Assembly (NCBI GenBank): GCA_030064795.1 | Contig: JASJEI010000279.1 | Span: 1 to 19,110 of the forward strand | DNA length: 19,110 nucleotides | Origin: Pleurocapsa sp. MO_226.B13 | Lineage (GTDB): Bacteria; Cyanobacteriota; Cyanobacteriia; Cyanobacteriales; Xenococcaceae | Reading direction: 5' to 3' | Shown: positions 8,019-16,927 of the stretch, in pieces | Position numbering within the stretch: position 1 is the stretch's first letter | Layout of the letters: each line of letters opens with the position of its first letter | Position numbers and translations under genes: made by a program | Notes under the pieces: model-generated | Seen by the model: the letters and a program-made list of their open reading frames with translations, nothing else | Database searches by the model: none | What the model was told of the DNA's origin: nothing

Positions 8019-9043
8019 ATGATTATACGCAAGGCATATAAATTTAGGCTCAAGACCAATCAAGCTTTGTCCCGAAAACTGGCTCAATTTGCTGGTTGCT
8101 CGCGCCTGGTTTGGAACAAAGCATTAGCTTTCCAAAAAGAAAGACTTTCTGCTAAACAGTCTTGTTTGTCTTATGCGAGATTAACTAAAGAGTTAACTCA
8201 ATGGAAAAAAGAAGAAGAATTATTCTTTTTAAAGCAAGTTCATTCTCAAGCTTTGCAGCAATCATTAAAAAATCTATCACAAGCATTAAAAGAAGCTTTC
8301 GATCAAACTAACCCTAAACAATTTCCCCAATTCAAAAAGAAAGGGCGAAGAGACTCGTTTCGTTATCCTCAAGGTTTTAAGATAGACAATACTAATGGAA
8401 GGGTATTTCTGCCCAAAATAGGTTGGGTTAGATACAACAAAAGCCAGGATATTATTGGATTCGCTAAAAATATAACTATCTCAAAAAGAGGCAAGCATTG
8501 GTTTGTATCCATTCAGGTTGAGATAGACAGAGAAATACCAAGACATTCTTCTAGTTCTATCGTTGGCGGAGATTTAGGAATAGCCAGGTTCTTAACCTTG
8601 AGCAATCAAGAATATTTTGAACCAATAAGTATATTTAAAAGACTGAAAGCTAAGTTAGCTAAACTGCAAAAAAACTGGCTAAGAAAGAAAAGTTTTCTAA
8701 CAGATGGAGAAGATTAAAATCAAAGATAAATAAGCTACATATTCGGATTGCTGATACTCGAAACAATTATCTACACAAGATTTCAAGCGAACTGAGCCAA
8801 AAACACGCAATAGTTATACTTGAAGACTTAAAGATAACTAATATGAGTTCCTCAGCTAAAGGAACAGTAGAAAACCCAGGTAAAAATGTCAAACAAAAAT
8901 CTGGGTTAAATCGGGCAATTCTTGACCAAGGTTGGGGGGAATTCATTCGCCAGCTTGAGTATAAATTAACTTGGAATGGCGGACAATTAATTCAAGTTAA
9001 TCCTAGAAATACATCAAGAAAATGTCCTAAATGGCGGAAATAG
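8019..9043 (+). pseudogene. tnpB: TnpB RNA-guided nuclease gene, frameshifted and 3'-truncated
   Basis: The frame starts at ATG 8019 (MIIRKAYKFRLKTNQALSRK) and carries RuvC-I with D185 (GGDLGIARFLTLS). After a run of seven A (8668-8674) the frame turns into a short nonsense tail ending at 8717. The -1 frame continues the protein as LAKKEKFSNRWRRLKSKINK, then the RuvC-II region AIVILEDLKITNMSSSAKGT. It ends at NPRNTSRKCPKWRK, TAG at 9041-9043. The first CxxC of the zinc ribbon is already corrupted (CPKW), and the second CxxC and RuvC-III aspartate are absent. TnpB normally cleaves DNA at sites matching a guide RNA made from the element's right end; both that end and the last catalytic residue are missing, so this copy should be inactive. 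Confidence 0.9.
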
Positions 9044-9291
9044 AAGGTTCGTGTCACCAGACGCAACCTAACATTGAAACCATTGCCATGTCTAGCTCAC
9101 AGCCTTTGATGCTCCTCAACCTATTCCACCCAAAACCCCTCTTAATTCATAAGTTTTTTTAATACTTGTTTTAGATCGTATTTGACAATCGCTAATAAAT
9201 CTGCACTTTTAATAAACTTTTCTCAAACTATTCCTCGTTCAAGAGATACTTTTCTTTAACAGATAATATTTCGTTCAGGAAAAGTAGATGA
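9044..9291. other. Non-coding stretch between the truncated tnpB and the Tn3-type transposase
   Basis: I see no clear gene, terminal repeat or tRNA here. A plus-strand frame from ATG 9031 runs 43 codons to the T-rich stretch at about 9150 but resembles no family I know. A TTGACA at 9182-9187 could be a -35 element for the Tn3-type tnpA, but no -10 lies at suitable spacing. No recognisable Tn3 terminal inverted repeat was found. Confidence 0.4.
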
Positions 9292-11604
9292 ATGGTCAAA
9301 GCCAATTGGGATACAGAAGAGTTAATTGAGAATTGGACACTTTTGCCCCAAGAATTAGAATTGGTCAAAAACAAAGTTGGCGCGAATAAGATTGGTTTTG
9401 CTGTTTTGCTGAAATATTTCCAACATTTTGCCCGTTTTCCTGACTCTCCCAAAGAAATACCAGACGCTATTATCTCTTACATTGCCCAACAGCTTCAATT
9501 TCCCTCTAATTCTTATTCTGATTATGATTGGCAGGGACGCTCTATTACAAACCATCGTACTGCTATCCGTAAATTATTCGGATTTCGAGTCGCCAAGGTT
9601 GCTGATGGAGAGGAGATGGTTGATTGGTTAAAAGCAGAAATTATCGAATCCGAACAACGAATCGAACCAATTACAGAGCTTGTCTATCAAAGATTCCGAG
9701 AATTACAAATCGAACCACCAACACTAGGTAGAGTCGAGCGTTTAGTTAAAAGCGCGATCGCTAAATACGAAGCTGATTTTGCAGAGCATACTCTAAATAA
9801 ACTCACTCCAGAGATGACCGAACAAATTGATGTTCTCCTCTCTACAGCAGAAACGGAAAGCGATGAATCCGTCGAGCAGTCGGGCAAAAAGATCAAAATG
9901 TCAGACTTCGCTTTCCTCAAAACCGACCCAGGAGCAATTGGATTGGGCAGCTTTCTTACTGAAATAGAAAAGCTCAAACGCATTCGCGCTGTTGGTTTGC
10001 CGACTAAATTGTTTGAAGGCAGATCGTCCAAACTGGTCAAAACTTATCGTCATCGGGCAGAATCGCGAAACTCCCTATCTCCTCAGACAACATCCCCCCG
10101 CTATCCGCTACACTTTGATGGCAGCCTTTTGTATTCAACGCGCTCAAGAGATTACTGACAGTTTAATTGAGATACTAACGACTATCATCAAACGCATTGA
10201 TAACCGAGCAGAGAAGCGGATTAATCAGGAATTAATTGAAGAATTCAAAAAGGTTTCAGGTAAAACAAATTTACTGTATCGGATTGCTGAAGTATCCATT
10301 GCCGAACCGAATGGAGTTATCGAACAGGTAATTTTCCCTGTGGTATCTCTCAAGACTCTCAAGGACTTGGTTGCTGAATATAAAGGAACGGGGTTGGCTT
10401 ATAAGCGCAGGGTTCACAATGTCATGCGAGCCTCTTTTGCTAATCATTACCGTCGCATGATTCCCCAGTTATTAGAAGTACTGGAATTTCGGTCTAATAA
10501 CGACCTGCATCGCCCTGTCATTGAAGCTCTAGAGCTATTGAAAAAATATGCCCACAGCAAAGCTAGATATTATGACTCCTCTGAAGAGATACCCATTGAT
10601 GGGGTATTAAAAGCTGGGGCTAAAGAAATCCTGATGGAGACAGATAACGACGGAAATGAGCGGATTAACCGCATCAACTATGAAATCTGCGTCCTTCAAG
10701 CTCTTAGAGAAAGACTCTGTTGTAAGGAAATTTGGGTAGTAGGAGCCAATCGCTATCGCAATCCCGATGACGATTTACCCACCGATTTTGACAGCAAGCG
10801 TCAGATTTATTATCAGGCTTTAACCCTCCCCGAAGATGTAGAAACTTTTATCTCTGGTTTACAACAACAAATGGAGGAGGGGTTAAGGAAATTAGATAAA
10901 GGAATGCCTAGAAATAAGGGTGTGACTATTGGGGGCAAGGGAAACAAAGGTTTAATCAGACTCAGCCCTTTTGATGCTTTACCAGACCCCATTAATCTCA
11001 GACAATTGAAGGGAGAAATCAACCGTCTCTGGCATAAAACCAGCCTCTTGGACATTCTTAAAGAGACTGACTTGAGGGTGGATTTTACCCGTAAGTTTAA
11101 GAGTATGGGGACTAGAGAAATACTCGACAGAGAAACATTACAGAAGCGATTGCTACTCTGTCTGTTTGGTATGGGAACGAATACAGGATTGAAGAGAATC
11201 AATACAGGGATAGATGGGGAGAATTATCAGGATTTAATCTATGTTCGCCGTCGCTACATCCACAAAGACCAGTTACGCAGTGCCATAGCCGAGATAGTCA
11301 ATGCTACCTTTGAGATTCGTTTGCCTCACATCTGGGGAGAAGGAACTACTACCTGTGCTAGCGACAGTAAGCATTTTGGGGCTTGGGAACAGAATTTAAT
11401 TACTCAATATCATCTTCGCTATGGCGGACGGGGAGTAATGATTTATTGGCACGTTGAGAAGAATTCTACCTGTATCTATTCTCAGCTTAAAACCTGTTCT
11501 AGTAGTGAAGTATCAGCAATGATTAACGGGGTTTTGAAGCACTGTACCAGTATGGAGGTGAAGAAGAATTATGTAGACAGTCACGGTCAAAGCGAGGTGG
11601 CTTT
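9292..11604 (+). pseudogene. tnpA: Tn3-family transposase TnpA, frameshifted and 3'-truncated
   Basis: The frame from ATG 9292 encodes the N-terminal DNA-binding region of Tn3-family transposases (DUF4158 type: WTLLPQELELVKNKVGANKI, then FAVLLKYFQHFARFPDSPKE). Near 10045-10062 the coding frame shifts by +1: YRHRAES is followed in the other frame by [20 protein letters not shown]. That frame holds the central region and DDE domain, with the first catalytic aspartate in [14 protein letters not shown] and the second in [13 protein letters not shown]. The family is about 950-1000 aa; here about 770 are present. The homology ends at 11604, where the Tn7-like end begins (the frame reads on to 11650), so the catalytic glutamate is missing. 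An AGGAAAAG lies 8-14 bases before the start. A HIP1 octamer sits inside the gene at 9754. Confidence 0.9.
9754..9761. other. HIP1 octamer GCGATCGC
   Basis: An exact copy of the highly iterated palindrome of many cyanobacterial genomes; it supports the host assignment. Confidence 0.75.
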
Positions 11605-11672
11605 TGTGACTTTCACCATAAATTTGCCGCAGCAGCGATTTTCTGCTTGAAAAACTTGCGGCAAATTTATGC
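11605..11672. repeat. Left end of the Tn7-like element with a 15-bp inverted pair
   Basis: The end begins TGTGACTTTCACC at 11605. CATAAATTTGCCGCA at 11617-11631 is repeated in perfect inverted form, TGCGGCAAATTTATG, at 11657-11671. These resemble the right-end motifs and probably are TnsB sites. The 250 bases from 11673 to the tnsC stop hold no gene I can identify; a TACATA/TATGTA inverted pair lies near 11717-11732. Confidence 0.8.
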
Positions 11673-11922
11673 TTGGAAAATAGCTCGCTCGGAGAAACCT
11701 AGTCGCAGTAGGGAATACATAGGTTATGTACTAAATTGTTAAAAAGCAGAATTTTGGGCTAAAGTAGCTTTGGTTCAAAGACGGGGCGCTCGCACTTGAT
11801 TAAATTTTTCTAAGTACAAATCATTCATCTTGTCGCCAATTTTCTTTGTATATAAGGCTTATCGCTGTTTTCAGTCTCAACGATTCAGAAAAGAAATTAA
11901 GCATGGGATAATGAATTAATTG

Positions 11923-13289
11923 TTAACCGACAGAATCTCGCTTCGGCTTGCGTTGAGCTACTCGGCGATTTATTTTCTGATCGGAGCTTGATTCAATTAT
12001 TGTCGGCTCAGTTTTAGAAGTAGAATTTTCAGAGGTTTGTGCGATTGTTTGGTTCTTTTTACGACCGCCCCCCTTCTTCTTTGCCGGTTTTTCTAGATTG
12101 AAATCTTCTTTGATAGCAACTTGGTTGGGGTCTAAAGATTTACTAGAATTCTTTTGTCGCTTTTGTTTTGGCTCTTTATTAGTAGAAGTTGTAGTTTTCT
12201 GAGATAGCCTTTGAGCATCTGCATTAGTTGAAATTTGTGAGGGTAAGCCATCAGCTTTAAGCAAAAGCCATAATTGTTCGTGGCGACTTTCAGATAAGCT
12301 GAGTTGTTGTTCTCCTTCGGTAGCATCTATTGCCATGCGTTCGCATTGAGCCAAGCTTAAAGCGTGGTCTTGTAAGTATTCAAGAGTAAGTGCCTTACTT
12401 TTGTCGTACAATGCCGCAGCTAAAGCTCGAATCAGCCAGTCTTTCAGTACACCCACGGAGCCTATCGAACGTTCGTAAAAGTAAACCCAATGCTGCATTA
12501 ACGCCTCTATTTCTACTGACAAAGGTACTTGCTTGAGTAATGCTAACAACACCCCCTGAAAATCGCGTTGGTCAGAGGGGTTCTGAAACTTGTAACGAGG
12601 AAAGTGAAGATCGAGACCACGCCGCGAAGCCTGACCGCTCAAGTTGCGTTCATCTGAGCAGTTCGTAAGTGCCAATCAGAACGTGAAGCACTCCCGTCAC
12701 GTTGGTCATGGATTTAATCCAGTCAAGCTGGTCTATTAGTTTGCCAGCACTCTTTGCCATTACCTAGCTTCATTAAATGCTGAGCTTCATCAAGGATAAC
12801 CGCTTGTACTCTCCGGCGCGAGAGCGCATCTTCTAAAGCATTGCGAAGTTCTGGAGAATCGTTAAACTGTGCCGCCTTGGTTTTTGAACGTCCTGCTTGC
12901 TCCGTCCTTACGCCGAGGAAACCTCGGCGCGGGCGGTGCGCTTTTTTCTCCCAAGTCTGTTCGCTATCTATATTTACGAGTACTCGTCGCTCGTAAAAAG
13001 GTTCGCCTAAAAGCTTGAGTGCGGTGCGATAGTAGTCGGCACGATTAAAAGCACCACCATGACTGTGGTCGGGTTTCGAGCAGCAATAACGGTAAAGGAG
13101 ACAAATTATCGGCAGAAGCGGTAATAGACTTGCTGGCATTCCTCTTGCTGGGAATTTTGTTGAGCCGTTGGGTAATTTGCCGAATCATTGTTGTTTTGCC
13201 CACGCCAGAAGGGCCGTACAGAAGTACGTGAGCGAATCCGGCGGGTTCGCGTATCGCCCGCATTAACTCTCGGTCTACTTTGGCAAGGT
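11923..13289 (-). pseudogene. tnsC: TnsC AAA+ ATPase of the Tn7-like element, several frameshifts
   Basis: Pieces in three frames read as one protein. The first piece has MRAIREPAGFAHVLLYGPSG, then VGKTTMIRQITQRL (Walker A, about 13190-13215), and continues to LPLLLLETRP near 13070. The next frame takes over at PDHSHGGAFNRADYYRTALK and carries Walker B in RVQAVILDEAQHLMKLGNGK. Near 12751 a third frame gives AGKLIDQLDWIKSMTNVTGV, then LHVLIGTYELL. Near 12665 the last frame starts at RNLSGQASRRGLDLHFPRYK and runs to the TAA at 11923. The final 90 residues are a basic, low-complexity tail (KKKGGGRKKNQ). TnsC links target selection to the TnsA-TnsB transposase. The N-terminal residues before AKVDRELMRAIREP are missing at a junction with tnsB, and a small palindrome is inserted in frame near 12920. 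At least three frameshifts make a working product very unlikely. Confidence 0.88.
12911..12929. repeat. Palindrome inserted in frame in tnsC
   Basis: CGCCGAGG, AAA, CCTCGGCG: a perfect 8-bp stem. It sits in a stretch of about 50 bp encoding AHRPRRGFLGVRTEQAG between EQTWEKK and RSKTKAAQF, where TnsC homologues as I know them have no such segment. It looks like a small dispersed palindromic element that kept the reading frame. Confidence 0.65.
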
Positions 13290-15366
13290 GTTGCCCCTAG
13301 TGTTTCGTGAAGGCGAGAGTCGTAAACTTGATCAGCCCATTTCTTTAAGAAAACGTATAAATCGCCCAGCGTCCAGACAGCAAGACGTTTTGGATCTACT
13401 TCTAATGTTCGCTGACGAACTTGTTTTGTGGCTTGAGTATTGCCAAGTAAATTATAAATAAACTCGGTATTTGTAGTACCGAACAGTCGTTCTATTACCG
13501 AACCGAAGCGTGGTTTACCACCGGGTCGAGTTTTCTTGACGCAGGAATATCGCGCCAGTAAAGTGTCAAAATAAACGCTATGGAATTCTTTACCTCCATC
13601 TACTACCAGCGTTTGTGGCAAACGACCGAAACGCGCCACGCAGATTCTAAGTGCCATCATACAGGAGCGATAGCTGGGAGGGTCAAAGGTTAGATAGATA
13701 GCGAGAATACGTCGCGAATAAGCATCCATCAAGATGGTTGCCCAAGGTCTTCCCAATAAGCGTCCCGTCGCCTGTGAGCGGAGTTCGATGTCGAGTTGAG
13801 TGTGGTCGATATGAGCGATTGCGCTTTGGACGATCTCCGTGCCTTGGGGTACTTTTGGCTAGTTCCCAGACCCAAGGTTGTAGTGGATAGGCGGCTAAGC
13901 CACCCTGACGTTTTTTAGTCTGTTCGTAACCGCGACGCTTTTTCAACCGTTGATAAAAGGTGCTTGTTGACAGAGGTGAAACGTTTTGTTGAGAGCAGGC
14001 ACGCTCTATAGCGCGATAAACCGAAATGGCTGGAGCTTGCCTTGGCGTTTCGTAATACTCAACGATATATTTATCGAGTAATTCGCTTGAATCTAATGGT
14101 GCTTTTGGTGTTCGGTTGCCACGCGCTCTCGTTCTTGGTAGTAGCCCGACGTAGCCACAACCATATTTTGCCTCGGCGGTGCGAAATTTTTTGACCCAAT
14201 CCCGTAGCGTGCGCTCTTTTACGTCAAGATTAATTTTTTCTTGTCGTTGCAGATATGCCTGCACCATGCTAAAGCGATGATTGGCTTTGGCTAAATCGGT
14301 AGTACTTGCTGCCTCCATCATCATACGAACTTCTCGATTTATCGATAATTCGGGTTTTTCGAATACAATACTGATAGTGTTGTTATTAATCAAGTGCAGA
14401 AAGAATTCCGTAGGTAGCTGTATCGGCTGACCGACGAACGGTAAAATCGTGGCAGAAGATTTTCCTAAATTAAGAAGCGTCCATACTTGCCCGTCCCACA
14501 GTAATGAAGTATTGGGCATTAACTTCTGTTCGTAAGAACATGAGCACTCGAGAGAGGGCTTAGTCGAAAATCCTGGCATTAGAGTTAATCGCTCTGATGC
14601 TAATTTGTCTAAGTAGAGTAAAACTCGTCTATGTTGCGTTAAGGGTACTTCAAATAGATTGGTATAGATGGTATCTTGTGCTATCAGTGTATAAATATCG
14701 TCAGCACTGACGAATGGTATTGAGGCGAGTAATCCGGCTATGGTAATTCCCGGCTCGGACTGTACTCTCTGGCGCACCTGGATTTGTATCGAAGATGCGA
14801 CAGTTTTTGTGTCTCGAAAATAGTCTTCTAAAAAGCTTAGATTTTGAATAAAAATCGGGTTCAATTCGGTATCACTGCGAACCGAATAACTGAGTCCAAA
14901 TTGAGAAGCATAACCGAATCCTGCTGGGCTGCGCCATTGACCGGATTCGGTTTGTTGATATCTCGTGGGATATTCCGCAGCTAGTTTTTTTAACTGTTTT
15001 TCTGTTTTCCACTCCTCCCACCCTGCCTTGTCAGAGCGGAGTACGAAAAAATCAGGAGTATGATAATGGCCGATGTTTCTTCCCGAGCGATTTTGATAGC
15101 GAATTATAAAAGGGGGTGGTTGGTCGTAAAATTCGATAACTTCAGGGTCATGCTCCATTTGGTAGATAGCTCCGAGTTCTACCGTATGGCTTTCAAACTG
15201 GATAGTCACGCCCATTTTTTGGCGCTAGATAAGTACCACTAACATTGCGAGCGCGTCCTTTTACCCGACGAGAAGGTGGCGAGTCGCGAATCTTTGCAAT
15301 TACATCGCGGCAAGCTGGACTTAGGTTTAATTTTAAGCACCATTTCGGGAATTCTAACGTTTTCAC
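13290..15366 (-). pseudogene. tnsAB: TnsA-TnsB fusion transposase, two frameshifts and lost C-terminus
   Basis: The probable start is GTG at 15366, reading KTLEFPKWCLKLNLSPACRD, then RIRDSPPSRR-like sequence and NVSGTYLAPK. An extra base in a six-A run (15215-15220) shifts this into the frame of MGVTIQFESHTVELGAIYQM, the TnsA endonuclease domain. Counting from that M, candidate catalytic residues are E13, D55 (YHTPDFFVL) and K70 (WEEWKTE). A TnsA C-terminal region (VPLTQHRRVLLYLD), a helix-turn-helix (LDVKERTLRDWVKKF) and the TnsB core follow. A second frameshift near 13846-13849 moves to the frame of AHIDHTQLDIE, LVVDGGKEF and GSVIERLFGTTNTEF, the DDE triad. TnsA cuts the 5' ends and TnsB joins the 3' ends of Tn7-type elements. 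The protein breaks off at RLHETLGATP near 13290, losing the usual C-terminal barrel and TnsC-binding tail. Confidence 0.88.
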
Positions 15367-15512
15367 CTAGTTTTTTCGGGTTGCGCGTTTTTTACTCTCA
15401 TCCACTCGATTTTATTTGGCTCTCTACTTAGTTTTTTTGACCAGAATCTAATTTTTACACCATATCATTGTCATTTTTTCTGCATTATAACCATTCTTCT
15501 GCTCGAAATCTC

Positions 15513-15661
15513 TTGGCATAATTATGCTGTAATTGGCGCGCCTTGCGGCAAAGTTATGACATAATTTGTCACAATCTTCGTTCGCTTTCATCCCTAATTT
15601 TTCGTGAGCGTGCGGCAATTTTCTGCTAGAAAAATTAGGCAAACTTATGGTGGAAGTCACA
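15513..15661. repeat. Right end of the Tn7-like element with repeated TnsB-type motifs
   Basis: Reading inward on the minus strand from 15661: the terminal TGTGACTTCCACC, then CATAAGTTTGCC (about 15638-15651), AAAATTGCCGCA (15612-15623), and CATAACTTTGCCGCAAGG (about 15541-15558). A palindromic GCATAATTATGC lies at 15516-15527. They share the core TTGCCGCA with the left end. This DNA also supplies the accidental last 70 codons (to 15448) of the truncated CHAT-protein frame. Confidence 0.78.
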
Positions 15662-16380
15662 TTGATCTCCATCTTTCCCCAGTACGGACTGCCGTCAACT
15701 TCAGATTTACATTTCTCGTTTGAGTGACTTTCAACCCAATAACCCTCAAGGTGCAGGTTCTCTAGTTCTCCGTTTAGTCTTCCGACGCTGTAGTTGTCGT
15801 CTTCTTGGTCTTTGTAAGTGCCACTGATGCGTGTGGGGCTATTTTGATTTTGACTTAGGGTGATTTTGGTATCCCTATCTTTGTTAAAATCTTTCGTAGT
15901 CCACTCTCCAGCGACCAAAGTGGGCTTCTTCAAAACCACTATCAATCCCGTAACTGTCATGATTAGCGTCGCTACACTAGTGGTAATTACCTTAATACTC
16001 TTCCAGCACGGAGTTTGTTGTTTCCTGAGTCGAATGGTATTATCATTCGGAGATTCTCTGAATCGTTCTCGATCTTGTCTAAAAGCGTTTTCTTTTTCTA
16101 GAGCTTTGTCAATATATGATTGAATATCAAGCTTTAAAGAAGGTAACAGATTTTTACTTACATCATAGGTAGACTTATCTACATTAGATGCTAAATTTGG
16201 CTTTATTTTCAGAACTGGCTTCAAATGTTCAGGAATGACAACTCTCTCTATAGTGCTAGCCACTGTAAATTTGCGTTCTTCCTCAGAGAGTGTGGAGCGA
16301 AAATTAGAATTATCAGAAATCTGAAGTTGAATGGCATTGCAACCAAACTTATAAGATTGCTCTAAGGGTTGTCCATATCC
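15662..16380 (-). pseudogene. 3' part of a CHAT/caspase-like protein with a membrane segment, cut by the Tn7-like end
   Basis: Coding sequence resumes at the IS4 target duplication as GYGQPLEQSYKFGCNAIQLQ, the end of a CHAT/caspase-like protease domain, followed by the typical IPEHLKPVLKIKP. After a charged linker with a helix (IDKALEKENAFRQDRERFRE) comes one hydrophobic segment, about 20 residues (VITTSVATLIMTVTGLIVVL), then an extra-membrane domain with strand-like repeats (GEWTTKDFNKDRDTKITLSQ, RISGTYKDQEDDNYSVGRLN). This resembles cyanobacterial proteins in which a protease is tethered to a membrane with a sensor-like domain outside. The original frame ends at GKMEI (15662), where the Tn7-like right end begins; the frame runs on to a chance stop at 15448. 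The true C-terminus is lost. Confidence 0.8.
16371..16380. repeat. Target-site duplication, left copy
   Basis: GTCCATATCC, identical to 18741-18750 in the same orientation. The two copies directly flank the inverted repeats of the IS4-like element. Confidence 0.88.
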
Positions 16381-16523
16381 CAGCCCTTTCAAGGTGGCCT
16401 GACCTCAAAAACTGATTGTCAATAATTGAGCTTAATTCTCAATAATTTGACTCAAGTTCTTCAAAAGGACGACTAACTGGAGAGGAGTCCCATTGAGGAG
16501 CGGGATAGAGATTAAGGTTCGAG

Positions 16524-16556
16524 CAAGAGTTAGCGGATATTATCCGCTAACTCTTG
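16524..16556. repeat. Perfect 15-bp inverted repeat with 3-base loop
   Basis: CAAGAGTTAGCGGAT, ATT, ATCCGCTAACTCTTG. No T-run follows on either strand, so it is not a standard terminator. The arm shares CCGCTAACTCTTGCC with the transposase coding sequence near 16986-17000. Confidence 0.75.
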
Positions 16557-16804
16557 CCGTTTTGGGCAGGAGTGTCCAGTGCCTGAAGGGAGCAGTCCCC
16601 AGAAGCCTCTTGATGAGAGCGAAAGTTTGGGAGCGAATTGATTCCCTACTTAGTTATTAGTCAGGATAAGTCCTCTGCTTCTTTTTCTGGGCTAGAAGCC
16701 GAGCCGTGGAGACATGGGGATGGCGGGGGTCCTGGGGTCGGCTTTTTCTTTTTCTTCTTTGGTCCTCGGGGACGAGAGAGAAAAGCCGACAGTTTTACCA
16801 TCTG

Positions 16805-16839
16805 AATTCAGAACTCAGAATTCAGAATTCAGAATTTAG
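16805..16839. repeat. Tandem heptanucleotide repeat, AATTCAG type, five units
   Basis: Units AATTCAG, AACTCAG, AATTCAG, AATTCAG, AATTTAG. It lies inside the second insertion in the IS4 transposase. This is the STRR class of short tandem repeats common in cyanobacteria. Confidence 0.85.
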
Positions 16840-16848
16840 GTACAAGCC

Positions 16849-16864
16849 CCGTCCTTAAGGACGG
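16849..16864. repeat. 16-bp perfect palindrome
   Basis: CCGTCCTTAAGGACGG, between two heptanucleotide repeat blocks inside the same insertion. Confidence 0.75.
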
Positions 16865-16906
16865 AAGAGGTTTGGTAGAGGTGCAAGCCTTCTGACAAAC
16901 AAGTCC

Positions 16907-16927
16907 AACTCTGAACTCTGAACTCAC
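16907..16927. repeat. Tandem heptanucleotide repeat, AACTCTG type, three units
   Basis: Units AACTCTG, AACTCTG, AACTCAC. It is on the far side of the palindrome at 16849 and related in composition to the block at 16805. Confidence 0.75.

Larger units (their letters stand above)
7547..9030. mobile_element. IS200/IS605-type element with divergent tnpA and tnpB, one end lost
   Basis: The element is bounded on the left by a subterminal hairpin (7548-7570) of the kind recognised by TnpA as single-stranded DNA. tnpA (minus) and tnpB (plus) start 22 bp apart and are divergent, the arrangement of the IS605 group. The opposite end is missing: tnpB stops inside its zinc-ribbon coding region near 9030 and no second hairpin follows. 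The end positions are approximate. Confidence 0.8.
11605..15661. mobile_element. Tn7-like transposon, compact (4.06 kb), carrying tnsAB and tnsC
   Basis: The left end (11605 inward) and the right end (15661 inward, minus strand) share a 24-base terminal sequence with two differences: TGTGACTT, then T or C, then CACCATAA, then A or G, then TTTGCC. It starts with TGT and ends with ACA, as Tn7 relatives do. Repeated motifs of the form CATAAnTTTGCCGCA lie inside both ends and look like TnsB binding sites. The interior has a TnsA-TnsB fusion gene and tnsC, both transcribed away from the right end and both broken. There is no tniQ/tnsD/tnsE, no Cas gene and no cargo. The 5-bp flanks differ (GCTTT against TTGAT), so the present flanks did not come from one simple insertion. 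Confidence 0.85.

Noticed and set aside
9182..9215. Promoter for the Tn3-type transposase (TTGACA and TAATAA)
   Set aside because: The spacing is about 22 bp, too long for a normal sigma-70 promoter.
10813..11202. Minus-strand frame of 129 codons
   Set aside because: It is antisense to the conserved Tn3 transposase sequence and has no recognisable motif.
11605..15661. CRISPR-associated transposon
   Set aside because: No Cas gene, tniQ, CRISPR repeat or guide-like end sequence is visible in or beside the element; only the TnsAB-TnsC core is present.
15860..16123. Plus-strand frame of 87 codons with a hydrophobic run
   Set aside because: It is antisense to the membrane segment and linker of the CHAT-type protein; the hydrophobicity is a by-product of that.
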